Shown in pieces: positions 1-10,023 of a stretch of 64,000 nucleotides of DNA. The translations under genes and the position numbers were made by a program. Below the pieces are notes generated by a model. That model was given only the letters and a program-made list of their open reading frames with translations, did not search any database and was not told the DNA's origin. Each line of letters begins with the position of its first letter. Within the stretch, counting starts at the first letter, position 1. Source of the stretch: Haemophilus parainfluenzae (GTDB lineage Bacteria; Pseudomonadota; Gammaproteobacteria; Enterobacterales; Pasteurellaceae); the NCBI RefSeq assembly GCF_036288925.1, contig NZ_CP127167.1:744001-808000 (forward strand), given 5' to 3'.

Positions 1-156
1 GATATGGAACTTATCGGTGTGCCACACATGGTGGTGATTGGTGAGAAAAATCTTGCAAACGGTGAAATCGAATACAAAAATCGTCGCACCGGTGAAAAAC
101 AAATGATTGCAAAAGATCAGTTGTTAGATTTCTTGAAAGGACAAATTAAAGCTTAA
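1..156 (+). CDS. proS: Prolyl-tRNA synthetase, C-terminal end (partial)
   Basis: The window opens inside this gene; 51 codons and the TAA remain. The end reads [18 protein letters not shown], then [11 protein letters not shown] and a final FLKGQIKA, which is the anticodon-binding-domain tail of bacterial ProS (E. coli ends with the closely similar IEYKYRRNGEK pattern). The enzyme charges tRNA-Pro with proline in the cytoplasm. It faces the convergent deoC across a shared terminator hairpin. The call rests on remembered family sequence. Confidence 0.88.
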   Translation, partial: DMELIGVPHMVVIGEKNLANGEIEYKNRRTGEKQMIAKDQLLDFLKGQIKA

Positions 157-174
157 TTGAGTCTTTGATGATTT

Positions 175-214
175 AAAAAGGAGATTGGGTCATACACTTC
201 AATCTCCTTTTTTA
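175..214. terminator. Bidirectional terminator between proS and deoC
   Basis: Stem GGAGATTG (180-187) pairs with CAATCTCC (200-207). A-run before and T-run after, so it can end transcripts from both convergent genes. Confidence 0.85.
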
Positions 215-221
215 TTATAGG

Positions 222-896
222 TTAGTAATTACTTGAGGTATTACCAGAAACCCCCGTTACAATTGCAATGCCTGCGCTTGCACCAATTCGAGTAGCGCCT
301 GCTTCAATCATCGCTAGTGCGGTTTGAGTATCACGAATACCGCCAGAGGCTTTTACGCCAATGTTGCCTACCGTTTTCTTCATTAATGCCACATCTTCTA
401 CGGTTGCCCCGCCTTTATTGAAACCCGTTGAGGTTTTAACGAATGCCACACCTAGCGCTTTACAGATTTCACAGGCTTTTACGATTTCTTCTTTGGTGAG
501 TAAGCACGTTTCTAAAATCACTTTAAGCGGCACACCATGACAAGCGGTTAAGACAGCTTGAATGTCCTCTTTTACAGCATCCCATTTATTTGATTTAATC
601 AAGCCGACATTAATCACCATATCGATTTCACCCGCACCCGCTTTGATGGCTTCTTGGGTTTCAAACGCTTTGACTGAGGATAAGTTAGCGCCAAGTGGAA
701 AACCGACTACTGTACAAATTTTTACATCTGAGCCAGCGAGTTTTTCTTTGGCTAACGGAATATAACCTGAATTAATACAGACTGAATAAAAACCGTACTG
801 AATGGCTTCATCACAAAGCTTAAGTATATCCTGTTCTGTTTTTTCAGCAGTAAGGGCAGTGTGATCAATATATTGTGCTAATTGTTTACTATCCAT
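222..896 (-). CDS. deoC: Deoxyribose-phosphate aldolase
   Basis: Cytoplasmic class I aldolase that splits 2-deoxyribose-5-phosphate into glyceraldehyde-3-phosphate and acetaldehyde, the last step of deoxynucleoside catabolism. The 224-residue protein has the expected length of the short DeoC form. Visible landmarks: the Schiff-base lysine in VKTSTGF (Lys154), the second active-site lysine in VKASGGIRD (Lys182) and the aspartate in EIDMVINVG (Asp92). The start is preceded by AGGAG on the minus strand. It lies 39 bp downstream of deoR on the same strand, so the two probably form one unit. Confidence 0.97.
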   Translation of the reverse strand: MDSKQLAQYIDHTALTAEKTEQDILKLCDEAIQYGFYSVCINSGYIPLAKEKLAGSDVKICTVVGFPLGANLSSVKAFETQEAIKAGAGEIDMVINVGLIKSNKWDAVKEDIQAVLTACHGVPLKVILETCLLTKEEIVKACEICKALGVAFVKTSTGFNKGGATVEDVALMKKTVGNIGVKASGGIRDTQTALAMIEAGATRIGASAGIAIVTGVSGNTSSNY

Positions 897-935
897 ATTT
901 TTTCTCCTGATTTAATTATGTCTCATTAAGGACAA

Positions 936-1670
936 TTATTTTTTCTCATAAAAATTTTTAGGTAATTCTTTATCACATATCAGTAAATCGAATTGGTTTA
1001 AATCTCCAATATATGCTTTTTTTACTTGATTTATTTTTGTATGATCAAAAACCAATATATTTTTTCTACTTTTTTTCATTGCTACTTTTTTTACTTTTGC
1101 TTCATCATAATCAAAGCAGCTAACACCATATTCATCGCTTACTCCTGCCGCAGAAATAAAGGCTTTAGTTGTAAGTATCGATTCTATTTCTGAGTTATTA
1201 ATTGGAGTGAAAAAGGAGTTGTGACTAGAGTATGAACCACCTGCTAGTATTACTTCACAATTACTTTTTTCTTGCAAAATTGTAAATGTATTTAGAGAAC
1301 AACAAAGTGCAGTAAATTTTATATCTGATTTTATTTGTGATGCAATAAAAGGGATTGTTGAACCACAATCAAAAAAAATAACATCGCCATTTTCAACAAG
1401 TTCTGCTGCTGCTTTACCTATAGTCATTTTCTCCTTTAAATTCTTAGTTTCTTGTTCAAAAATAAGGTAGTTAGCCTCATGATGATTTTGAGGGGTTCTG
1501 ACTATATGACCACCTAGTAGAATTAAAGGGCATCCTTCAATACTTAAATCTCTTCTTAAAGTCATTTCAGATACACTTAGTATATTGGCGGCGTCTCTTA
1601 ATTTTATAGAGCTCATTGTTCTTAGTATAAATTCTAAGCTTTTTATTCTTGAATTGTTTTTTCTGTCCAT
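936..1670 (-). CDS. deoR: DeoR-family repressor of deoxyribonucleoside/deoxyribose use
   Basis: Transcriptional repressor of 244 residues. The N-terminal DeoR-type helix-turn-helix includes LRDAANILSVSEMTLRRDL (about residues 24-42). The sugar-phosphate sensing domain follows, with the family signatures FFDCGSTIPFIA and SAAGVSDEYG. Several blocks closely resemble E. coli DeoR (LLGGHIV, CCSLNTF, FDHTKI). It sits between deoC and the divergent deoK remnant and likely binds the operator in the gap between deoR and deoK. The Shine-Dalgarno is weak. Confidence in DeoR itself, as against another family member, is good but not complete. Confidence 0.85.
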   Translation of the reverse strand: MDRKNNSRIKSLEFILRTMSSIKLRDAANILSVSEMTLRRDLSIEGCPLILLGGHIVRTPQNHHEANYLIFEQETKNLKEKMTIGKAAAELVENGDVIFFDCGSTIPFIASQIKSDIKFTALCCSLNTFTILQEKSNCEVILAGGSYSSHNSFFTPINNSEIESILTTKAFISAAGVSDEYGVSCFDYDEAKVKKVAMKKSRKNILVFDHTKINQVKKAYIGDLNQFDLLICDKELPKNFYEKK

Positions 1671-1730
1671 GGTGATATATGGTTATAGTTTTATTGTTTC
1701 TAATAATATCATAAAAATTTTTTCTAGAAC

Positions 1731-1746
1731 TGTGATATTTGTCACT
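1731..1746. promoter_or_regulatory. CRP-like site in the deoR/deoK divergent promoter region
   Basis: TGTGATATTTGTCACT matches the TGTGA-N6-TCACA pattern except for the last base. deo genes are classically under cAMP-CRP control, so the position fits. Confidence 0.6.
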
Positions 1747-1788
1747 TTTTTAACATTTATTGGTGATTATACTATTTCTTAAACAAAA

Positions 1789-1804
1789 TGTTACTTTATT
1801 AACA
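1789..1804. promoter_or_regulatory. DeoR operator-like palindrome
   Basis: TGTTACTTTATTAACA has the outer half-sites TGTTA and TAACA of the 16-bp E. coli DeoR operator (TGTTAGAATTCTAACA) at the same spacing. It lies just before the deoK remnant's ribosome site. Confidence 0.6.
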
Positions 1805-1821
1805 ATTGAAATGGAGGTCGT

Positions 1822-2079
1822 ATGGATATTGCAGTTATTGGTTCAAATATGGTTGATCTGATTACATATATAGATCGGATGCCTAAGTTGGGTGAGACAA
1901 TTGAAGCTCCTAGCTTCAAGATAGGATGTGGAGGTAAGGGTGCTAATCAAGCAGTAGCTGCTGCTAAGTTAGGATCGAATGTGATGATGTTAACAAAAGT
2001 TGGAGATGATTTGTTCGCTGATAACACACTAAAAAACTTTCAACGATATTCCAACATTCGAGCACAGAATTTGCAGTAA
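1822..2079 (+). pseudogene. deoK: Truncated deoxyribokinase (PfkB/ribokinase family), first ~75 codons
   Basis: Starts at an ATG behind GGAGG. The first 75 residues match the N-terminus of PfkB-family sugar kinases: MDIAVIGSNMVDLITY, then the substrate loop FKIGCGGKGANQAVAAAKLG and MLTKVGDDLFADNT. It is very close to remembered Salmonella DeoK, and the deoC/deoR context agrees. From about position 2038 the frame reads unrelated residues and stops at 2079. A full kinase has about 300 residues, so ATP-binding and catalytic parts are gone. Phosphorylation of free deoxyribose by this gene is therefore lost. The breakpoint marks the left edge of the CDI island. Confidence 0.85.
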
Positions 2080-2273
2080 TCACGGCATCCCGATTTCTTC
2101 ATGTTACTTTCATACATAAGTAACTCAGCAATGGGTTGCTTTATTTTTTTAATTTAATGTTTAAAATAAATAAGATTATTTAATTGAAGCATTTTAAATT
2201 CAGCGAGTATTTGATAATAAATTATAAATAGCATAAAATTAATCAAATAAAATTTGTCATCTTAGGTACAAAT

Positions 2274-4028
2274 GTGAAAGTAGTTCATCAGCATATTTAT
2301 TCGGTAATGATATTTGCCTGCCTTCCTAATTCTCTTTTTGCTAATCAAACTGAAAACTTCTCTCGTTTAAATCAAATCGATGCAACGCAACAACAACGAC
2401 AGCAACAGATTCAACAAGCACAAGATAAAATATTGCAATCTCAATCTGATGTACGTTTAGATACCACCAATAATGAAAGGTTGACATTATCAAACCACGA
2501 AATGCCCTGTTACTCTGTCCATCGTATTAGTCTCGTCGATTACTCCACAACGCCCACTTCCTCTGAAAGCCAATTCCAATGGGCGTTTGATAAAGCCGCT
2601 CATGATTTAAACTTAATCTTACCACACTGTTTTGTCGGTGAAGGTTTAGGTATTTTAATGAAGCAAATTCAAAATCGTATCATTGAAAAAGGTTATGTTA
2701 CGACAAGAGTGGTGACCCAAGAGCAAGATTTGCGTTCAGGGACGTTAACACTCACGGTGATTCCAGGTAAGGTGGGGAATACGTTAGTTTCCGACAGTAG
2801 CAATGTCCCCCGCTTCACACGTTTGCATGTGTTAACAGGACTTACCTTTGCGAAAGGCGATGTTTTAAATGTGAGGGATATTGAACAATCCCTTGAAAAT
2901 CTCAAGCGTGTTCCGACCGCCGAAGCCAATATTGAGATATTACCAAGTGAAACGGATGTCGGTGTCAGCGATATTAAAATCAGCTACCAACAAGCATTCC
3001 CTTTCCGTATTAATCTCGGTTTAGATGATTCAGGCTCTACTTCAACAGGTAAATACCAAGCTTCAGGTACACTCTCTTTAGATAATCTGTTTTCAGTCAA
3101 TGACCTGTTTTATACCAGCTTCACCCACAGTTTAAAAAGTAACAATGACGAAGCCGGAAAGCGTGCGACTAAAAATCTCACGTTTTACTATTCTATCCCG
3201 TTTGGTTATTGGACACTTTCTGCTTTACAAACCTATAACCGTTACTATCAAGAAGTCTTCGGTGCTTTTAATAATAACTACCTGTATTCTGGTAAAAGTA
3301 ATACCACTAAGGCAACACTTTCTTATTTACTTTACCGTGACAGCAAACGTAAAACTTCGATTTTAGGTTCGTTTTGGTCTCGCCAATCGCAAAATTATAT
3401 TGACGGTGCAGAAATAGAGGTACAAAAACGCCGTATGGCAGGATGGGAAGCGGGCATTTCTCATAAAGAGTATATCGGTGATGCAACCCTTGAGCTATCG
3501 GCAAATTATAAGCGAGGCACAGGTGCAAGAGGCTCGATTGAAGCACCTGAAGAGCTTTGGGGGGAAGGTACATCTCGTCCTAAAATAATGACTGCCGCCA
3601 TTGAGCTAACCAAGCCATTTATGTTAGGTGAACAACCGTGGCAATATCAAAGTAGTTGGAATGCACAATGGAATAAAACCCCTCTGATAGCCCAAGACCG
3701 TTTTAGTATCGGTGGGCGTTATACGGTGCGTGGTTTTGATGGTGAGTTAACTTTGTCCGGTGAGCGAGGTTGGTTATGGCGTAACGAGTTAGCTTGGAAT
3801 GTGAATCAGAAAGGGCATCAGCTTTATCTCGCCCTAGATAGTGGACGGGTGATGGGTTGGTCAACCGAATCACAGCTTGGACATCATTTAGTGGGTGCTG
3901 CGTTAGGCTTAAAAGGTGGCTTCGGTAGATTTTATTATGATGTTTTTGTTGGCAGACCTATCCGTAAGCCTGAGGGCTTTAGAACCTCGGATGCGGTAGC
4001 AGGTTTTAATATTGGATATAGTTTTTAA
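2274..4028 (+). CDS. cdiB: CdiB/TpsB outer-membrane transporter of two-partner secretion
   Basis: Omp85-superfamily pore (584 residues) that exports the CdiA/TpsA exoprotein across the outer membrane. Order: signal peptide, glutamine-rich linker (QQQRQQQIQQAQ, residues ~38-50), POTRA_2 domain (~75-150, starting MPCYSVHRISL), second POTRA, then a ShlB-type beta-barrel. The conserved L6 motif is present in RYTVRGFDGE (about residue 483), and the protein ends in an aromatic residue (YSF). The start codon is GTG; the ATG two bases upstream meets an immediate TGA. The gene is intact, unlike cdiA 45 bp downstream. Confidence 0.92.
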   Translation: MKVVHQHIYSVMIFACLPNSLFANQTENFSRLNQIDATQQQRQQQIQQAQDKILQSQSDVRLDTTNNERLTLSNHEMPCYSVHRISLVDYSTTPTSSESQFQWAFDKAAHDLNLILPHCFVGEGLGILMKQIQNRIIEKGYVTTRVVTQEQDLRSGTLTLTVIPGKVGNTLVSDSSNVPRFTRLHVLTGLTFAKGDVLNVRDIEQSLENLKRVPTAEANIEILPSETDVGVSDIKISYQQAFPFRINLGLDDSGSTSTGKYQASGTLSLDNLFSVNDLFYTSFTHSLKSNNDEAGKRATKNLTFYYSIPFGYWTLSALQTYNRYYQEVFGAFNNNYLYSGKSNTTKATLSYLLYRDSKRKTSILGSFWSRQSQNYIDGAEIEVQKRRMAGWEAGISHKEYIGDATLELSANYKRGTGARGSIEAPEELWGEGTSRPKIMTAAIELTKPFMLGEQPWQYQSSWNAQWNKTPLIAQDRFSIGGRYTVRGFDGELTLSGERGWLWRNELAWNVNQKGHQLYLALDSGRVMGWSTESQLGHHLVGAALGLKGGFGRFYYDVFVGRPIRKPEGFRTSDAVAGFNIGYSF

Positions 4029-4072
4029 TGGCTGATTGTCTTTCATTAGTTATTGATGTTTCGGAGTGAAAA

Positions 4073-4438
4073 ATGAATAAAAAATGTTTCCGTGTGATTT
4101 TTAGTAAAACTCTTCAACGCCTTGTGGTGACGTCTGAATTAGCCAAATCAGAAGGTAAATCTACGGAGCCGTGCGCTTTTGGCTTATCGCATATTTTTGC
4201 CCAAATCCGACCGCTTACCTTTAGTCTTTATTGTGCATTAGGCTTTGTGGCATTCTCTAATTCGGCATTAGCCAATCTGATTATTCAAGCCGATAAATCC
4301 GCCCCGAAAAATCAACAACCGATAGTGCTACAAACGGCGAACGGTTTACCGCAAGTTAATATTCAAACTCCGAACGACAAAGGGCTTTCACATAATAAAT
4401 ATGCCAAATTTGATGTTGATACCAAGGGGCGATTTTGA
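4073..4438 (+). pseudogene. cdiA: cdiA 5' piece: extended signal peptide and start of TPS domain
   Basis: Reads MNKKCFRVIFSKTLQRLVV, the extended signal peptide region typical of large TPS exoproteins, then a hydrophobic core ending FSNSALA (about residue 67) and the first TPS strands. At 4426-4429 a G4 run is followed by CGATTTTGA, giving DTKG-RF-stop. Adding one G would give DTKGAILNNSRTN, the expected haemagglutination-domain motif, and join the frame that continues to 13755. So this is the 5' end of cdiA cut by a one-base deletion, not a separate gene. A sequencing error in the G-run is possible. Confidence 0.85.
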
Positions 4439-7400
4439 ACAACAGCCGCACCAATGTGCAAACACAGCAAGGCGGTTTGATTACGGGCAATCCTTATTTG
4501 GCGAGAGGGGAAGCCAAGGTCATTTTAAATGAAGTCAATTCCTCCGACCCCTCAGTGTTAAAAGGCTATGTGGAAGTAGCAGGCAAAAAGGCAGATGTGA
4601 TTATTGCCAATCCGTCCGGTATTCATTGCGAAGGGTGTGGGATTATCAATTCTAACCGTGCGACGTTCACAACCGGTAAACCACAGATTAAAAACGGCAA
4701 CTTAGAAAGCTTTGTAGTAGAAAAGGGTAAGGTCAAAGTATCGGGCAAGGGGTTGGATAACAGCCGAGTAGATTACACCGCGATTATTGCTCGAGAAACG
4801 CAAGTCAATGCCGGTGTTTGGTCTAAAAAAGAAGCTAAAGTGATTACCGGTAAGAATACGGTCAAACGGTTGGAAAATTCGGCAGATTTACAAATTATTC
4901 ACAGCAATCAACCGCTTGCGGATGAAGCACGACCACAGGTGGCGGTGGATGTTGGCGAGTTGGGCGGCATGTACTCGGGCAAAATTCATCTTATCGGCAC
5001 GGAAAAAGGCGTGGGCGTGCACAATGCTGGACATATTGGGGCGAGTGCGGAAACCCTCAAAATTGACAGCGAAGGTCGCATTGTCAATACCGGAACTTTA
5101 AACGCCAACCACGCCGTTCAACTAGCAGGCACAAAAGGCATTGAAAACCGAGGCAAAATCGAAAACCGCCAAGGCGACATGGTCTTTAACACGGCGGCCG
5201 ATATTCAACAAGACGGCTCTGTAGTCGCACGTGGCGGTCATATTCATCAAACGGCAAACCAAGCCATTCACCAGCAAGGTGAAACGGTGGCGAAAGGTCA
5301 TATCACCTATAAGGCATCAAGTGTTACCGCTTCAACATCATCACTGATTGCCTCAGGTGTCGAAGTCAAAGATAGCGCACAAGGTGAAGTTCGCACACTT
5401 GAAACTCAATCGGCTCAAGGTAAGTCGATTAGCGTTATCACCACAGGGAAAACCTCATTACAAGGTAAAAATGTGGCTTCGGGCAATATCAATGTCAGCA
5501 GTTCGGAAGCCGATTTAGACCACAGTCACACTTCTGCGCATGCAGTCAATGTCAACGCATCTCAAGGCAAAATTCAAGCTAACAATGCAATCTTGATTGC
5601 TAATGCCGAGTTAGCCTTAACCACGCCAACCTCGCTTGAAACGCAATATAGTGATGTAAAAGCAGAAAAAATCACGATAAAACAACGCTCATTGAATACA
5701 AAAGGAGCTACTTGGGAACAAACTGGCACAGGCGAATTAAAACTGGATGTTGCAGATACATTACACAATAGCGGCGGTACCTTTAAAACTCAAGGGAATT
5801 TAACTGTTAATGCCCAAGGCGTGAATAACCAACAAGGGCGTTTGATTGCGAAAGACAAACTGACGGTTAATACCGAGCGTGGTAAATTAGATTCGACACA
5901 AGGCTTATTGGTGGCAGAGCAAGATATTGCTATCAATTCGGGTGAATTTATCAATGATGGCGGCTTAATTCAATCTAATCAAAATGTTGCTATTAATACC
6001 CAAGGACAATCTCTATCTAATAAACAGACCTTAACGGATGCCCAAGATAAGGGTATTGTTGCACTTGGAGAAGTGAATATTCAGGCAGGAAATGTAGTCA
6101 ACCGACAAGGGCGGATCGTCAGTGTAGGCAAACAGATTATCAATGTTGCCAATGTCGATAATCAGCAAGGTTTGGTTTACACGCAGGACAATTCAACTTT
6201 AAATGCGAAAAATCTTTCTAATGATGAAGGTAGTATTCGTGCTGTTAAACAGGCTGATATCACATTATCTGATAGTTTAAATCAGCAAAATGGTGCCATT
6301 AAAGCTCAGACATTAAATTTGGTTGCAAATACACTGAATTCACTCACAAAAAGTGTCATTTCGGCGGATAATCTTAGTATCATCACGTCAAATGAATTAA
6401 GCAATAAAGATAGTCATATTATTGCTAAGTTAAATGGTGATATTCAAACCGGCAGTACATTAAACAATAAGAATGGAACGATTGGTAGTCAGGAGCGTTC
6501 TTTCATTATCAATACGCATCAGCATCGTTTAGAAAACGAACAGGGAAGTATTATTGCTGCTCAAAATATTGATATTAACAGCGGGGCAATCAACAACAAT
6601 CAAGGATTAATCTCAGCAAATGAGATTGTTATTAATAGCAATAATCAGTCAATTAATAATCAAAAAACCGTATTGGAAAAGCAAGGTAGTAAAGGGATTA
6701 TTGCACAACATTCATTAACCCTGCATTCAAATTCTTTGAATAACAATAACGGGAATATTCTTTCACGCAATAATGCCACCGTAAATACGGCATCTCTCAT
6801 GAATCATCAAGGTGAAATACGTACACAATCACAGCTTGATTTGCATACAAATACCCTTGAACAGAACAATGGTTTAATCACTGCAAATACCGTTAATTTG
6901 GTTGCTGATGCTATTAAATCAAATAAACAAAGCGAAATAAGCGGCAATCAAGTAAATGTGACTGCACAAACGCTTGATAATCAAGAGAGCAAATTAATTG
7001 CACGCCAACTCGCACATGTTGATATAAAACAAGGTATTCAAAATCAAAATGGCATCCTTGCCAGCCTTGGTGAAAAGCTCACGATTAATAGCAATCAATC
7101 CGATATAAATAATACGGGCGGCATGGTTTTAGCGCAAAACGGCACACTGAAATTAAATACGAATATGCTTAATAATAAACAGGGGAGTATTCGTGCCAAA
7201 ATAGCAGAAATTTTTGCGCAAAAAACCTTAGATAATCGCAATACTCTTGCAGATGAGCAGCAAGGTATCATCGCCACTGATTTGAGTTTAAAAGCGAAGC
7301 AACTTGATAATCAAGCCGGACGTATTACAGCTTTAAATAGCACCGCACTTCAAGCTTCTGATATTCAAAATCAGGCCGGTGAAATTTTAATGGTAAATGA

Positions 7401-9698
7401 TGGTTCGCTGAATGCAGATAAAATCAATAATCAAGCTGGCCAAATTGCCTCTCTGTCTGCCAATTTAAATATTACGACACAAACAGCATTAAATAACCAA
7501 CGAGGCACGATCAAGGCAGAAAATATGCTTACGTTGATGACCAAAGGGTTAGAAAATCAACAAGGCAAGGTGGTTTCATCCAATCAATTACTGCTTAAAA
7601 CAGATCAACAACAGATTGATAACCAACAAGGCACCTTATTCGCCAAGAATAAGGCCGATATTCACTCGGGGAGTATTAATAACCTAAACGGTCTCATTCG
7701 AGCAGACGATTCACTCTTAATTGAGACTTACCAAAATGTCATTGATAACCGACATACCCAAGATGCTTTAAAGGGAATTGTTGGATTGCGTAACATGGTT
7801 TTACAAGGTGTCACTACGCTATTTAATCAGCAAGGTAAACTCTATGGTGGAAATACGCTTAATATCACGACAGCAGAAGACATACAAAATCAGCAAGGAA
7901 CTCTTCAAAGTCAGGGAGATTTAACACTCTCTACACAGTCAGTGAATAATCAAGAAGGTAAGATTTCTTCTCATGTAGCCAATATTACAGCGAAAACAAT
8001 CAATAACCGCGCAACATCTGAGCAAGGTTCGTTAATTTATGCAGATAAATTAACCCTCAATACCGAGCAGCTTGATAACCAAGGCACAAAAGCAAAAGAT
8101 AAATCACCGGCACAAGGTATTCAAGGTCAAGATATTGTCATCCAAACGGCAACATTAAATAACCAACAAGGTGGCATTTATAGTGCGAATAATGTCTCTA
8201 TTACTTCAAATAATCATTTGGATAATAGCGAGGGAGAATTATTAGCGGTGAACACCGTGGATGTCTTAAACGGCAACAATTTAATGGTCAATAATGAGAA
8301 AGGGCTTATTCAAGGTAATAAAACCGTTACTTTAAATGCAACAGGTTTGGCATCTGAAGGCAATATTAAAACAAAGGGCGATCTGAATATCGCATTAAAA
8401 GAGAGTTTTATCTTAAATAATGCTTTTGAAGCAAATAATCTAACGTTTAAAACGGAAGGTAACTTCACGAATAATACTGAGCAGAGAGTTGCCAATAAAA
8501 TGACGATTTCGGCAAATCATATTGAGAATCGTGCCAATGCAGAGCTTTCATCAAATGAGACAATGCTGAATTCAACGAACTTAATAAACCGAGGGTTGAT
8601 TGATGGCGTTAACACCGTTATCAAGAGCTCAGCCGTAACAAATATCGGCACAGGACGAATTTACGGTGATCATTTAGCAATTAATGCTGCAACAGTCGAA
8701 AACTTGGCTGAAACCGTCAATGGAGAGACGAAAGCGGCTACGATTGCGGCAAGAGAGCGCCTAGATTTTGGGGTAAATACGTTAATTAATCAAGATGGTG
8801 CTTTAATTCTCTCCTTAGGTAATACCGTGATAGGTAATACATTAGATAAAAATAATCATGCTGTTGGAAAGGCGAATTTAATTCAAAATGATAGTGCAAC
8901 AATTGAATTGTTAGGCAATGCAGTGGTTAATGCCCAAAATGTGATTAACCGAGATACTAAAATCAAAACTCGAATCAGAGAAGAAAAAGAAACGTTTGAT
9001 TTATATGGTAAAGAAAATGCTACTACTGAGAAAGTTTCTGAATGGTATCGAGTTGGTGTAGATGGAGAAATGGATCATGCAAACGGGAAACGTAAAAAAA
9101 GTGCAACCTTTACGTTTTATGATAGCGCCAAAGGGAGCATTTCTTCGCATAAAGGGGATTATTGGCAACGTCGAGAGTTTACCCAAACACGCTATATCCC
9201 GGAAATTTATGATGAATCTCCTGCTAAATTCCTTGTGGGCGGAAACTTACACCTTAATAGCGAAAATACACTCAATCAATATAGCCAACTTTTAATTGGA
9301 GAAAGATTATATTTTAATGAACAAAATATTTCACAATCAGATAAAAACATTGATTCAAACAATGGAAAACTCGTGAATGAGGATTTCACCGCAATACAGA
9401 GTGTAGATGAGCAAGGTTATTTTTATCGTTATCAGCAGAAGAGATTGAGATCAGGAAAAGGAAGAAGACATAAAAATTTCTTAAAGATAAATATACAAAA
9501 TGCCATTAATGAACAATCTTCAAAAGAGTTGCATTTTAATCTTGTACTCAACACGATCGGCATCCCAATCACATCCAGTGCCACTGTGGATGATAAAACC
9601 AAAGTAAAAGATATTCAGTTAGATACAGTCTCTGTTATGTCAAATAGTGCGGAGAGTCCAAATGGGATTTCTATTGAACGATCACCATTAAATCCGTC

Positions 9699-10023
9699 TA
9701 TCGGCAAGCATACCGAAATGATACTGACACCGACCATAAATAACCATAATGTGATTAGTTCCGGGCAGGTCATCGCTAAATTACAGACCGCCGTTGAAAA
9801 AGTTGATCCTCAAGACTTATCTAGCATGACCATGCCAATGGTAAAAACCCATTTGACAGAAGTGCGTTTACCACAGGCTAGCCTGTATAAAATCAACCCG
9901 GATGCTCCGAACGGCTATCTGGTGGAAACTGATCCAAAATTTACCAATCGTAAACGCTGGCTCAGTTCCGACTACATGTTTGAACAGCTTCGTTACAATC
10001 ACGATAACGTACATAAACGTTTA
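9699..10023 (+). repeat. 325-bp direct repeat, copy 1 (inside cdiA)
   Basis: Internal cdiA segment coding for the stretch from IGKHTEM to YNHDNVHKRL. It recurs at 18127-18451 in the same orientation with few differences. Confidence 0.95.

Noticed and set aside
4435..4440. TTG as the true start of the large cdiA frame
   Set aside because: No ribosome site, and the upstream signal peptide and first TPS strands join it after adding one G, so it is a frameshift product.
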